The position numbers and the translations under genes are program-made. Below the pieces are notes generated by a model, which saw only the letters and a program-made list of their open reading frames with translations, searched no databases and was not told the DNA's origin. A stretch of 15,308 nt of DNA from DUZB01 sp964407525. GTDB lineage: Bacteria > Desulfobacterota > DSM-4660 > Desulfatiglandales > Desulfatiglandaceae. Positions 1 through 7,467 of this stretch are shown here, piece after piece. Numbering within the stretch: the first letter of the stretch is position 1; each line of letters opens with the position of its first letter. The stretch lies in the NCBI GenBank assembly GCA_964407525.1, contig CAYOWC010000095.1:1-15308 (forward strand). The letters are read 5' to 3'.

Positions 1-17
1 TTCATCAAAAAGATGCC

Positions 18-158
18 GTTAGCCGTTAGCTATTAGGTATATATTATAAGCTAAGTACGGTGCATTATTTTAGCCGCAAGATAAATGAAAACCACAATTA
101 AGAAAAAAAGATCAAGTTCTGGGTAGTTTTAGCTAACGGCTAAACGCTAAAAGCTAAG
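18..158. repeat. Inverted pair of degenerate heptamer repeats
   Basis: Positions 18-38 read as three 7-base units (gttagcc, gttagct, attaggt). Positions 131-158 read as four units of the reverse-complement type (agctaac, ggctaaa, cgctaaa, agctaag). The 14 bases at 19-32 are the exact reverse complement of 130-143, so the two arrays could pair across about 100 bases. A near copy of the first array lies after the next gene at 1122-1142. The rest of the 206-base leader is A/T-rich; I found no convincing promoter pair and no gene in it. Confidence 0.75.
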
Positions 159-206
159 TGCTTCAAGGTTTTCAATAGAAACCCACATTTTAAGGAGAAG
201 GGAAAC

Positions 207-1100
207 ATGAGCAAACGGATTGGGATGATTGGTGTTGGTATCATGGGAGAGCCCATGGCAAAAAATCTGATCGATGGAGGATATGAGGTAACTGCTTACG
301 ATGTAAACCGGGAAGCAGTGGACAGAGTGGTCGCCTACGGGGGCAAGTCGGCCTCTTCTCCTAAAGAAGCTGCCACCTCGAAAGATGTGGTGGTCACCAT
401 GTTGCCAAACGACCAAATCGTTGAAGAAGCCGTGATGGGAGCGGATGGGGCCATGGCGGGGATGGATCAGGGGACGATTCTTGTGGACATGAGCACCGTT
501 TCCCCTTCTACTTCCAAAAAGATTGCAGCGGTTCTCGAAGAAAACGGCATGGAAATGCTGGACGCACCGGTGAGCGGAGGAGATGTGGGTGCACAAGAGG
601 CGTCCCTCGCTATCATGGTGGGAGGAAAGAAGGATGTCTTTGACAAGGCCTTGCCCGTACTTCAGAAGATGGGAAAAAATGTGAGTTATGTGGGAGACCA
701 TGGGGCTGGAGAGGTGGCCAAGGCTGCGAACCAGATCATCGTTGCTCTCACTATCGAAGCGGTTGCCGAGGCCTTGATTTTCGCCAAGAAATCCGGGGTG
801 GACCCGGAAAAGGTGAGGGATGCCCTTTTGGGAGGATTTGCCCAGAGCCGTATCCTGGAACTTCACGGGCAACGGATGCTGGATCGAAACTTTGAACCGG
901 GAGGCCGATCAGGACTGCATAAAAAGGATACGGAAATTGCCATGACTTCTGCCAGGGAATTGGGCATGTATCTTCCGGGCACGGCCCTGGTTTCTCACTT
1001 GTGGAATGCCATTGCCGCACAAGGTGGACTGGATTGGGACCATTCAGCCATCGTGAAGGTCCTGGAAGGCATGTCTAACACGGAAGTGTGTCCCGGGTAG
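207..1100 (+). CDS. 3-hydroxyisobutyrate dehydrogenase / tartronate semialdehyde reductase family oxidoreductase
   Basis: This 297-residue protein is a soluble NAD(P)-dependent beta-hydroxyacid dehydrogenase of normal family length. The N-terminal Rossmann motif is visible as G9-V-G-I-M-G14 followed by a helix with MAKNL. The substrate-binding signature DAPVSGG spans residues 119-125. The catalytic lysine is K172 with N175 one turn later (VAKAANQ), and a second conserved Lys/Asp patch is near 239-241. The family interconverts hydroxyacids and semialdehydes, for example 3-hydroxyisobutyrate, or tartronate semialdehyde with glycerate (GarR). The substrate cannot be read from sequence alone. A following HpcH/HpaI aldolase and IlvD-like dehydratase favour reduction of an aldehyde released by aldol cleavage, as in glucarate/galactarate breakdown. 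The start is supported by aaggag about 9 bases upstream. No terminator hairpin directly follows the stop. Confidence 0.9.
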   Translation: MSKRIGMIGVGIMGEPMAKNLIDGGYEVTAYDVNREAVDRVVAYGGKSASSPKEAATSKDVVVTMLPNDQIVEEAVMGADGAMAGMDQGTILVDMSTVSPSTSKKIAAVLEENGMEMLDAPVSGGDVGAQEASLAIMVGGKKDVFDKALPVLQKMGKNVSYVGDHGAGEVAKAANQIIVALTIEAVAEALIFAKKSGVDPEKVRDALLGGFAQSRILELHGQRMLDRNFEPGGRSGLHKKDTEIAMTSARELGMYLPGTALVSHLWNAIAAQGGLDWDHSAIVKVLEGMSNTEVCPG

Positions 1101-1121
1101 GAAGTATGTGCGAGAAAAGCA

Positions 1122-1142
1122 GTTAGCGGTTAGCTATTAGCA
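1122..1142. repeat. Heptamer repeat, second copy
   Basis: Three 7-base units (gttagcg, gttagct, attagca). The first 19 bases match 18-36 with a single mismatch, so the first gene is bracketed by near-identical direct copies. Noncoding. Confidence 0.7.
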
Positions 1143-1169
1143 AAAGCTGATTGCATCTTTTAAGTTTTA

Positions 1170-1211
1170 GGTATTGGGTACTCGTTGCTGGTTGCTGGTT
1201 GTTCGTTCCCA
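1170..1211. repeat. Degenerate gttgctg heptamer array
   Basis: Six consecutive 7-base units can be read in register: ggtattg, ggtactc, gttgctg, gttgctg, gttgttc, gttccca. The two central units are identical. The unit differs in sequence from the gttagc arrays but has the same 7-base period. The array runs directly into the hairpin at 1206-1227. Confidence 0.65.
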
Positions 1212-1227
1212 TGCTCCAGCGTGGGAA
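1206..1227. repeat. Small palindromic hairpin in the 275-base gap
   Basis: The arms ttccca/tgggaa (1206-1211 and 1222-1227) and gct/agc (1213-1215 and 1218-1220), with one T-G mismatch between them, form an almost continuous 10-bp stem. There is no T-tract after it, so it is not a standard intrinsic terminator. I recall sequences of the type 'cgttcccacgctccagcgtgggaatgc' as a widespread intergenic palindrome in proteobacteria; membership here is recognition from memory. Between it and the next gene, 1228-1375, I see only the Shine-Dalgarno sequence. Confidence 0.6.
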
Positions 1228-1375
1228 TGCGTAGTTTCTCTCTCGATCTGATCCCGCGTTAAAGCGAGGAAGTGTCATTTGTGTGAAACTCCGGAGTTCG
1301 TAGGCAGTTCGGCGCCATTTCGGGACATAGGAAAATAGACTTTCCGTCAAAGTATTTAAGGAGGCAAAAAAGACC

Positions 1376-2149
1376 ATGTTTTTCGGAACGCCTTGGACTA
1401 AAAAAGATTGGCTGGAGAAAAACCCTTTTCTGCTGGGTACCTTTATCCAGACTTCCGACCCTACGGTGGTGGAGATCCTGGCATTGGCCGGGTTTGACTT
1501 CGTGCTGGTGGATTGTGAACACGGACCCCTATCTGCTGAATCTATGAAAGGGCTGATGGTTGCCTCCTCAGCTGCGGGGATTGTTCCCGTGGTTCGTGTG
1601 AAACAGAACAACGCATCTCTGGTGATGGAGCCACTGGATTCAGGGGCACTGGGCGTGCAGATCCCACACATCAAATCAGCTGAGGATGCACGGAATGCGG
1701 TTATCTTTGCCAGATATCATCCCATGGGGGAACGGGGGGTGAACCCACACGTGCGGGCAACCCACTACTGCCCCGAGGATTTTCAGGCGTATATGAGGTG
1801 GTCCAATGAAAATTCTCTCGTGGTGGTTCAGGTGGAAGGGGTGGAAGGCGTAGAACATATCGACGAAATTCTGGAGGTTAAAGGCCTGGATGTCATTTTT
1901 CTGGGGCCCTACGACCTGTCCCAATCAGTAGGGGTTCCCGGAGAGGTAACCCATCCGGCGGTAGTGGACCGAATGAAAAAGGTCATCGTCAAGGCAAAGA
2001 AAAAAGGCGTGGCCGTCGGGACCTTCGCTGACAATGCCGAAGCAGCCCAGAGATGGCTCGACCTGGGAATTCAGTATATGGTGATTGGATATGAAACCAG
2101 AATGTTGTTTCAGGGGGCCAAGGCGACGGTTTCTGCTGTGAGGCCTTAG
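1376..2149 (+). CDS. HpcH/HpaI family aldolase (2-keto-3-deoxy acid lyase type)
   Basis: This 257-residue protein has the (beta/alpha)8 barrel pattern of metal-dependent class II pyruvate aldolases (HpaI, GarL, RhmA). Conserved active-site elements are present: DCEHGPLS with the base H49, the pyruvate-binding arginine R74 in VVRVK, the metal ligand E154 in VQVEG, and D180 in GPYDLS, where relatives usually read GPSDLS. The loop RYHPMGERG (113-121) corresponds to the RYPPxGxRG loop, with His replacing the first Pro. The family cleaves 2-keto-3-deoxy (often 4-hydroxy) acids to pyruvate and an aldehyde. Flanking reductase and dehydratase genes suggest a three-step hydroxy- or sugar-acid route. 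A strong aaggagg lies just upstream of the ATG. The next gene starts 10 bases after the stop, so the two are probably cotranscribed. The exact aldehyde product is unknown. Confidence 0.9.
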   Translation: MFFGTPWTKKDWLEKNPFLLGTFIQTSDPTVVEILALAGFDFVLVDCEHGPLSAESMKGLMVASSAAGIVPVVRVKQNNASLVMEPLDSGALGVQIPHIKSAEDARNAVIFARYHPMGERGVNPHVRATHYCPEDFQAYMRWSNENSLVVVQVEGVEGVEHIDEILEVKGLDVIFLGPYDLSQSVGVPGEVTHPAVVDRMKKVIVKAKKKGVAVGTFADNAEAAQRWLDLGIQYMVIGYETRMLFQGAKATVSAVRP

Positions 2150-2159
2150 GAGGGAGTCT

Positions 2160-3890
2160 ATGTCCGAAAATAGTGAACAAAAAAGCAAACAGATCAGGAA
2201 AGACTGGATACAGATCGATGCTCTCTCCTGTGGAACCGGATGGAATGAAAAAGACCTGTCGGTCCCGCAAATCATGATCGAAGACGTCTTTGGAAACAGC
2301 CATCCCGGCAGTGTCCATCTGGACAAACTGGCTGAAGAAGCTTCCATTGCCGTGTATCAGGAAGGGGGAAAGCCAGCGGGTTTCCACGGGACGGACATTT
2401 GTGACGGGTGGGCCATGCTCCACGATGGGATGAACTATATCCTCCCTTCCCGTGAAGTCCTCTGCGACCTGGTGGAAGTCCACGGGCGGGTGATTCCCTG
2501 GGATGGTGTGGTGGTTATTTCTTCCTGCGACAAATCGATCCCTGCTCACCTCATGGCTGCGGCCCGACTCAATATCCCAGCTATTCATATCCCGGGGGGC
2601 AGCAATCGGATCGGGCCCCACATGAGCCACAGCTTGTTGACCGGGGAAACGGCTACAAAAATGAGACAGGGAGAGGATGTTTCTACGGAGATCCGGGACT
2701 ATAAACTCACCGGCTGCCCTGGCGCCGGAGCCTGCCAGTTCATGGGGACGGCCAGTACCATGCAGTGTATGTCTGAGGCTCTGGGCATGGCATTGCCTGG
2801 AGCAGCCTTGTCGCCGGCCAGTATGTTTGATATTCGAAGGCAGGCCAGGGAAGCAGGCCGGCAGATCATGTCCCTTGCGAAGAAAGGGATTCGGCCGGAG
2901 GAGATCCTAACCAGGGCGGCCTTTGAGAACGCTGTCAAAGTGCATGCCGCTATCTCCGGTTCCACGAATGCTCTCATCCACCTGCCCGCCATTGCCCATG
3001 AATTGGGCATAGAGATCGATGCGGACCTGTTTGATCTGGTCAACCACGAAGTTCCTTACCTCGCCAGTGTTCAGCCCTCCGGCCAATACCTGAGCGAATT
3101 GTTTTGGTACGCCGGCGGCATTCCGCGGGTGCAAAGGGAGCTTCAGGAAATGTTGGACATGGATGTGATGACTGTTACCGGCAGAACCTTAGGAGAAAAC
3201 CTGGATGACCTGGACAAGGATGGTTTTTTTCGACGGGGAGAAGGGTTTCTGGCTAATTACGGTCTCAAAAGGGAGGATGTCATTCTTCCCCGTGAACAAA
3301 GCAAAGGATATGGGTCCATCGCCATCCTTAAGGGCAATCTGGCGCCGGAAGGGGCCGTGATTAAATATGCCGCCGTACCTTCGCATATGCATACCCATGA
3401 AGGCCCAGCTAGGGTGTTCAACAAAGAAGAGGAAACCCTGGCCGCCATTTTGGGTGGGAAGATTGAACCGGGATCGGTGGTGGTGCTTCGTTATGAAGGC
3501 CCACGTGGCAGCGGTATGCCCGAAATTCTCGGATGCACCGAAGCCCTTGTTACCATCCCTGAGCTGAGCAACACGGCCATCGTTACAGACGGCCGGTTTT
3601 CTGGAGCAACCCGAGGGCCCTGTGTGGGGCATATTTCGCCTGAGGCTGTCCGGGGAGGACCCATCGCCCTGGTGGAAGACGGGGATCTGATTATCATCGA
3701 CATCCCCAACCGGAACCTCTCCATTGTGGGAGTGGACCGCAAGCCATTGGGCCCGGAAGAGATAGAAACTATTCTCAGTGATCGCAGGAAACATTGGAAG
3801 GTCCCCGCCATGGGGCATCCAAACGGGGTCCTCAAGCGTTACGGCCTGCAGGCTGCGTCAGCCATGAAGGGTGCCTATCTGGAGATGTGA
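2160..3890 (+). CDS. IlvD/Edd family Fe-S dehydratase (dihydroxy-acid or sugar-acid dehydratase)
   Basis: This 576-residue protein spans the full IlvD/Edd architecture. Iron-sulfur and metal residues are recognisable: C123-D-K125 (SSCDKSIP; the Asp is a Mg ligand and the Lys the usual carbamylated residue) and C192 in GACQFMGTASTM. C81 in ICDGWAMLHDGM sits where many IlvD proteins have Cys or Asp. At the first-ligand position of the TPCN type it reads PGSVHL, as in the PGHxHL branch that includes E. coli IlvD. The C-terminal half carries GYGSIAILKGNLAPEG (383-398), YEGPRGSGMPE (445-455) and TDGRFSGATRGP (477-488). Family members dehydrate 2,3-dihydroxy acids to 2-keto acids. GTASTM resembles sugar-acid (arabonate/xylonate) dehydratases, and the aldolase and reductase neighbours favour catabolism over valine/isoleucine synthesis. 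The start follows aggagg at ideal spacing. Confidence 0.88.
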   Translation: MSENSEQKSKQIRKDWIQIDALSCGTGWNEKDLSVPQIMIEDVFGNSHPGSVHLDKLAEEASIAVYQEGGKPAGFHGTDICDGWAMLHDGMNYILPSREVLCDLVEVHGRVIPWDGVVVISSCDKSIPAHLMAAARLNIPAIHIPGGSNRIGPHMSHSLLTGETATKMRQGEDVSTEIRDYKLTGCPGAGACQFMGTASTMQCMSEALGMALPGAALSPASMFDIRRQAREAGRQIMSLAKKGIRPEEILTRAAFENAVKVHAAISGSTNALIHLPAIAHELGIEIDADLFDLVNHEVPYLASVQPSGQYLSELFWYAGGIPRVQRELQEMLDMDVMTVTGRTLGENLDDLDKDGFFRRGEGFLANYGLKREDVILPREQSKGYGSIAILKGNLAPEGAVIKYAAVPSHMHTHEGPARVFNKEEETLAAILGGKIEPGSVVVLRYEGPRGSGMPEILGCTEALVTIPELSNTAIVTDGRFSGATRGPCVGHISPEAVRGGPIALVEDGDLIIIDIPNRNLSIVGVDRKPLGPEEIETILSDRRKHWKVPAMGHPNGVLKRYGLQAASAMKGAYLEM

Positions 3891-3903
3891 GGGACAAGGA
3901 ATA

Positions 3904-3924
3904 CAGAACTCAGAAGTCAGAATT
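3904..3924. repeat. Three-unit cagaaNt heptamer repeat
   Basis: Three perfect-register units: cagaact, cagaagt, cagaatt. They differ only at the sixth base. They lie 13 bases after the dehydratase stop codon and are noncoding. Confidence 0.7.
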
Positions 3925-4093
3925 GAAGGTATTCACCTTTGGCTCAGTCGAAAAAAGGAAATTTTTCAGAGCGGAGCGAAATTCATATGGATTTATAACG
4001 TACCTAAATGCAAGTAAAATTTTAATAAGTTCGGGTACCTATGACGAAATTCGGCTTAAAATTGAAACAAAAATTGTTTGTCTTCTAGGAGTT

Positions 4094-4107
4094 AAGGCGT
4101 AAGCCTT
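4094..4107 (+). terminator. Weak hairpin, possible terminator remnant
   Basis: A 5-bp stem aaggc/gcctt with a gtaa loop is followed by only two further T residues before tolerable A/T sequence. It is about 200 bases after the dehydratase gene. The stem is short, so termination activity is doubtful. Confidence 0.2.
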
Positions 4108-4278
4108 TTATGAAATCCACCCGAGCTTATTGACATACCGTTCCAAATGGATTGGAGAAAACAAACGAGAACAAGGATTGATCAAGAGAGGAAAGGAATG
4201 GAGGTGATAAAAAACTGTTAACGTAGGATTGCACGGAAACATAACCATAAAGAAAAACGGAAAAAAGGAGATGAGTCT

Positions 4279-5508
4279 ATGAAAAGAACCTATTGGTTTG
4301 GTGTATTGTTAAGTCTGTCCATATTGGTCTTCTCCATGGGATCTGCCATGGCTGATGGAGCCCGATTGGGAATTGTGGTCCCACTAACCGGTCCCTACGG
4401 AACCTATGCCGAAGAAATGAAGCGGGGATGTGAAATTGCAGCCGCAGAAATCAATGCGACCGGTGGCGTTTTGGGCAAACCCGTGGAAATCATCACGAGG
4501 GACTCCGAATTGAATGCCGGTATCGCCCTGCGGCGATTTAAAGAGATGGTACAGGAGGATGGGATTAAAACCATAGGTGGAACCTTGTCAGGCGGTATTT
4601 CAACCGTAGTCAACGAATGGGCATGCAAGAACAAGGCCCTCTACATGACCTTCTGTCATACCAGTTTCCCCCTGGGAAAAGAGAATTGTGGCTATGGTTT
4701 TACCACCGGTATTATCCCTTACATGAGTGGTGTGGCCGTGGCCAAATACTCTTTTGAGAATCTGGGCAAGACCTGGATGAACATCTCCGCAGACTACCGG
4801 TGGGGCCATGATGAACTGGCCGCTTGGCTGGTCACCAGCGACAAGATGGGTGGAAAATTTCTCGGTAACATCTACACCCCCCTTGGAACCAGGGATTTTT
4901 CTGCTTATATCCCCCAGATCATGGCAAAAAAACCGGATATTCTCGTGTTGAGCCTTTTCGGAACCGATCTGACTTCTGCCATTAAACAGTTTGCCGAGAT
5001 GGGTCTTTCCAAAAGGCTCAAGATCGTTTGCCCGAAGACCGCCATGGCCATTGCCAAAGAGTGCGGCGCCGCCTATGACGAAAACGTCTATGGCGCGGTG
5101 ACCTGGTACTGGACTGTCCAGGATTACTATCCCAAGGCCAGAAAATTCGTAAACGCCTACATGAAATTATACAAAACCCCACCTGATGCTGACGCGGATT
5201 CAGGCTATGTGGCCACCATGGCACTCTTTGAAGCTATGAGAAAGGCAGGCACCGTGGATGACGTGGATAAATTGATTGAGACCCTGGAGGGCCAGGTCTG
5301 GCAGTACAACAAAGGACCCGAGGGCTTCAGGCCATGCGACCATGCAAGGACCTCGAGTGTCTTCGTGGTTCAGGGCAAGGGCGCAAAGGCCGAAGGATGG
5401 GATGTTTTTAAAGTGATTTCAGAGGTTCCTTACTGGCAAACCCTGGAGTCCTGTGAAAACAATGCCAAAGATTACCCCTATGGCCAAGTGAAACTGCCTG
5501 GGAAATAA
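4279..5508 (+). CDS. livK: Branched-chain amino acid-type ABC transporter, periplasmic substrate-binding protein
   Basis: This 409-residue protein begins with a signal peptide: a Lys/Arg start, a hydrophobic stretch at about 6-22, and a likely cut after A-M-A25. There is no lipobox, so it should be free in the periplasm. The mature part opens with the type I periplasmic binding fold hallmark LGIVVPLTGPYGTYAEE, then EINATGGVLGKPVE and a D-x-x-x-G-H-D motif near 172-178, as in LivK/Peripla_BP_6 proteins. It should deliver ligand to the permease pair encoded next. Family ligands include branched-chain and other amino acids, amides, urea and aromatic acids, so the name livK marks the family only. 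The mature protein contains eight cysteines (51, 116, 126, 137, 251, 262, 353, 392), which is many for this family. The start follows ggag by 8 bases. Confidence 0.9.
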   Translation: MKRTYWFGVLLSLSILVFSMGSAMADGARLGIVVPLTGPYGTYAEEMKRGCEIAAAEINATGGVLGKPVEIITRDSELNAGIALRRFKEMVQEDGIKTIGGTLSGGISTVVNEWACKNKALYMTFCHTSFPLGKENCGYGFTTGIIPYMSGVAVAKYSFENLGKTWMNISADYRWGHDELAAWLVTSDKMGGKFLGNIYTPLGTRDFSAYIPQIMAKKPDILVLSLFGTDLTSAIKQFAEMGLSKRLKIVCPKTAMAIAKECGAAYDENVYGAVTWYWTVQDYYPKARKFVNAYMKLYKTPPDADADSGYVATMALFEAMRKAGTVDDVDKLIETLEGQVWQYNKGPEGFRPCDHARTSSVFVVQGKGAKAEGWDVFKVISEVPYWQTLESCENNAKDYPYGQVKLPGK

Positions 5509-5525
5509 ACCAAACCTTTTGCCAA

Positions 5526-5551
5526 GCCCGGAAGGTTCCATCCTTCCGGGC
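5526..5551 (+). promoter_or_regulatory. Strong stem-loop between binding-protein and permease genes
   Basis: A perfect 10-bp stem (gcccggaagg / ccttccgggc) encloses a 6-base loop and lies 17 bases after the binding-protein stop. No T-tract follows, and the permease Shine-Dalgarno comes right after. Such a structure typically protects the upstream mRNA from 3' decay or gives partial termination, allowing more binding protein than membrane components. That role is inference from position and shape. Confidence 0.65.
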
Positions 5552-5569
5552 GACTATTGAGGAAAAAGG

Positions 5570-6451
5570 ATGTTCGATCTGTCTTGGGAAATCGTGGCGA
5601 TGCAGATGATCTTTGGCCTCGCCCTTGGATGCGTTTACGTGTTGATGGCCGGGGGCCTGTCCATTATTTTCGGGCTGCTGGACGTGGTGAATTTTGCCCA
5701 CGGGACCTTCTACATGTTAGGGGCCTATGCCATCTTTGTAGCCGTCTCACTATGCGGCAATTTCTGGCTGGGACTTGTGAGTGCCGTGGTGATTGTGGCC
5801 CTGGTCGGGGGAGTTATAGAGTGGCTCCTTCTCAAACCGCTGTATAAAAGAGATCCGCTCTATCCATTACTCCTGACCTTTGGGGTCTCCATCTGTATTC
5901 CGGATATTATCAAAATATGTTTCGGGCTTATTGGAAAGGTCGTTCCTTACCCTTCCGGCCTCATGGGAGCGTATATGTGGGGCCCGGTTATGATTCCCAA
6001 ATACCGCCTGTTTATCATTGTGCTTACCTTGGTGGTCCTGATCTCCCTATGGCTCTTTCTCAACAAGAGTAATCTGGGGATGATTATTCGGGCTTCCACA
6101 AGGGACAGCCTGATGACCCAGGTATTGGGTATCAATGTCTCCCGAATCTGGACCATTGGATTCATGATCGGCATTGGTCTTGCTGCCCTGGCAGGGGCCG
6201 TCGCGGCGCCCATGGTGGCCTCTATTCCCGATATGGGGGTGGAAATGACCATCGAGTGCTTTGTGGTCGTGGTGATCGGGGGCTTAGGTAGCCTTGGGGG
6301 AGCCATTATAGGAGGGTTGTTAATCGGACAGGTGATCAGTTTTGTGGCGCTTTTTGCCCCGTCCTGGTCCAATGTGGCCATTTTCATGGTCATGGCGATT
6401 ATCCTGATTATCCGCCCCAGGGGGCTTTTTGGAGAAGAAGGTAGACTATAG
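5570..6451 (+). CDS. livH: ABC transporter inner-membrane permease, LivH type
   Basis: This 293-residue polytopic membrane protein has about eight hydrophobic segments spread across its length. The LivH hallmark GLSIIFGLLDVVNFAHG (29-45) is present, followed by FYMLGAY. A cytoplasmic coupling region reads RASTRDSLMTQVLGIN (174-189), and the glycine-rich VVVIGGLGSLGGAIIGG (233-249) is followed by the terminal RPRGLFG (282-288), all diagnostic for the family. It pairs with the LivM-type permease to form the channel. The ATG is preceded by a purine-rich gaggaaaaagg. The gene comes 61 bases after the binding-protein gene, with a stem-loop between them. Confidence 0.93.
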   Translation: MFDLSWEIVAMQMIFGLALGCVYVLMAGGLSIIFGLLDVVNFAHGTFYMLGAYAIFVAVSLCGNFWLGLVSAVVIVALVGGVIEWLLLKPLYKRDPLYPLLLTFGVSICIPDIIKICFGLIGKVVPYPSGLMGAYMWGPVMIPKYRLFIIVLTLVVLISLWLFLNKSNLGMIIRASTRDSLMTQVLGINVSRIWTIGFMIGIGLAALAGAVAAPMVASIPDMGVEMTIECFVVVVIGGLGSLGGAIIGGLLIGQVISFVALFAPSWSNVAIFMVMAIILIIRPRGLFGEEGRL

Positions 6452-6464
6452 TTTAAGGGTAGAA

Positions 6465-7454
6465 ATGACAAAAATGGAAAAACTCACAGACATTAAAAGA
6501 GAAAAGGGGAAGGTGGGGTTTGTAGACAAATCGGTCTGGATCACTCTTCTCATCCTGCTGGTACTCCCCTTCCTGATTTCTAAGCCGCTGGCCACGGAAA
6601 TCCTCATCTACGGGTTGTTTGCCCTGGCCTTCAACCAGCTTTTGGGGCACACCGGCGTACTCTCCTTTGGCCATGCGGCCTATTTCGGTGTAGGCGCGTA
6701 CGCAGGAGGGATGGCGCTCAGGTATTTCCATGTATCCGTGTGGACCAGTCTGGTGGTGGCTATGGTGGTCACGGCTCTGGTGGCCGCTTGCATCGGAGTC
6801 CTGGCTATTAAGAAAAAGGGAGTCTACTTCGCCATGATCTCGTTGGCTTTTGCTCAGATGTTTTATTTTATGGCCCTATCTCCCTTTAGAAAATGGACGG
6901 GAGGCGAAGATGGTCTCAAGTTCATTCCCATTCTGAAGTTGGAATTCCCCTTTCATGTGGATCTCACCAGTGCCTTGCCCCTTTACTATTTTACCTATTT
7001 CGTGGTGGGACTGGCCATCATTGCCCTCTGGAGAATTCTCGATTCCCCTTTCGGTCGGGTGCTTAAAGCCATTCGTGAAAACGAGGTACGGACCCAAGCG
7101 AGCGGTTTCAATGTAACCAGGGCCAAATTCCTGTCCCTGGTTATTTCCGGTTCGTTTTCGGGTCTGGCAGGAGCCCTGTTCACTGTGTACCTTGGTTACG
7201 GGTCCCTCATGACCCTGTTCTGGATGACTTCCGGATCAATTCTCATGATGACCCTTTTGGGGGGTATGCACACCTTTATCGGTCCTGTTGTAGGCGTTGG
7301 GGTATTTATGTATCTGCAAAACACCATCAGTGTCTATACAGATCGGTGGCAGTTGTTTGTGGGCGCCCTGTTTGTTGCGCTGGTCCTGTTTTTTCCGGAC
7401 GGATTGGTTGGAACCATCAAAATGAAATATCGTGAGAGAAAAAGCCGCGCGTAA
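6465..7454 (+). CDS. livM: ABC transporter inner-membrane permease, LivM type
   Basis: This 329-residue polytopic membrane protein has the LivM signature GHTGVLSFGHAAYFGVGAY (61-79). It also has TGGEDGL (145-151), the coupling stretch GRVLKAIRENEVRTQASGFN (197-216) and the terminal FPDGLVG (310-316). It forms the membrane channel with LivH. The open frame extends upstream to a TTG at 6429 that would overlap livH by 23 bases. I chose ATG 6465 because aaggg sits 5 bases ahead of it and the extra residues are not conserved in type; ATG 6474 is a less likely alternative. The cytoplasmic N-terminus is rich in Lys and Glu before the first membrane segment. Confidence 0.92.
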   Translation: MTKMEKLTDIKREKGKVGFVDKSVWITLLILLVLPFLISKPLATEILIYGLFALAFNQLLGHTGVLSFGHAAYFGVGAYAGGMALRYFHVSVWTSLVVAMVVTALVAACIGVLAIKKKGVYFAMISLAFAQMFYFMALSPFRKWTGGEDGLKFIPILKLEFPFHVDLTSALPLYYFTYFVVGLAIIALWRILDSPFGRVLKAIRENEVRTQASGFNVTRAKFLSLVISGSFSGLAGALFTVYLGYGSLMTLFWMTSGSILMMTLLGGMHTFIGPVVGVGVFMYLQNTISVYTDRWQLFVGALFVALVLFFPDGLVGTIKMKYRERKSRA

Positions 7455-7467
7455 GGAAGGAAACATC

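Larger units (their letters stand above)
3891..4278. other. 388-base A/T-rich gap between the catabolic triad and the ABC importer
   Basis: I see no convincing gene here. The only open frame through the first half begins inside the preceding gene, in another frame, and resembles no protein. The gap holds a three-unit heptamer repeat at 3904-3924, a perfect 6-bp dyad at 4065-4079 (aaacaa-aaa-ttgttt), a short hairpin at 4094-4107 and the importer's Shine-Dalgarno at 4267-4270. A promoter for the importer operon is expected here, since no other gap this long precedes it, but I cannot identify -35 and -10 boxes with confidence. Confidence 0.6.

Noticed and set aside
147..872. Long minus-strand open frame of 241 codons opposite the reductase gene.
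   Set aside because: The plus-strand protein has clear family motifs. The minus-strand product is His/Arg-rich low-quality sequence, as expected of an antisense shadow; the same applies to the other minus-strand frames in the window.
2298..2330. Apparent loss of the first Fe-S cysteine in the IlvD-like dehydratase (PGSVHL instead of TPCNxH).
   Set aside because: The same position is Gly in a large branch of true IlvD proteins, including E. coli (PGHVHL), and C81, C123 and C192 remain. It is a known branch difference, not a defect.
3794..4102. Open frame of 102 codons running from the end of the dehydratase gene into the gap.
   Set aside because: It starts in another frame inside the dehydratase gene, has no Shine-Dalgarno sequence, crosses the heptamer repeat and has no protein-like pattern.
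4130..4158. TTGACA box upstream of the importer operon as a sigma-70 promoter.
   Set aside because: A perfect -35 hexamer is present at 4130-4135, but no hexamer at 15-19 bases spacing resembles TATAAT, so I did not call a promoter.
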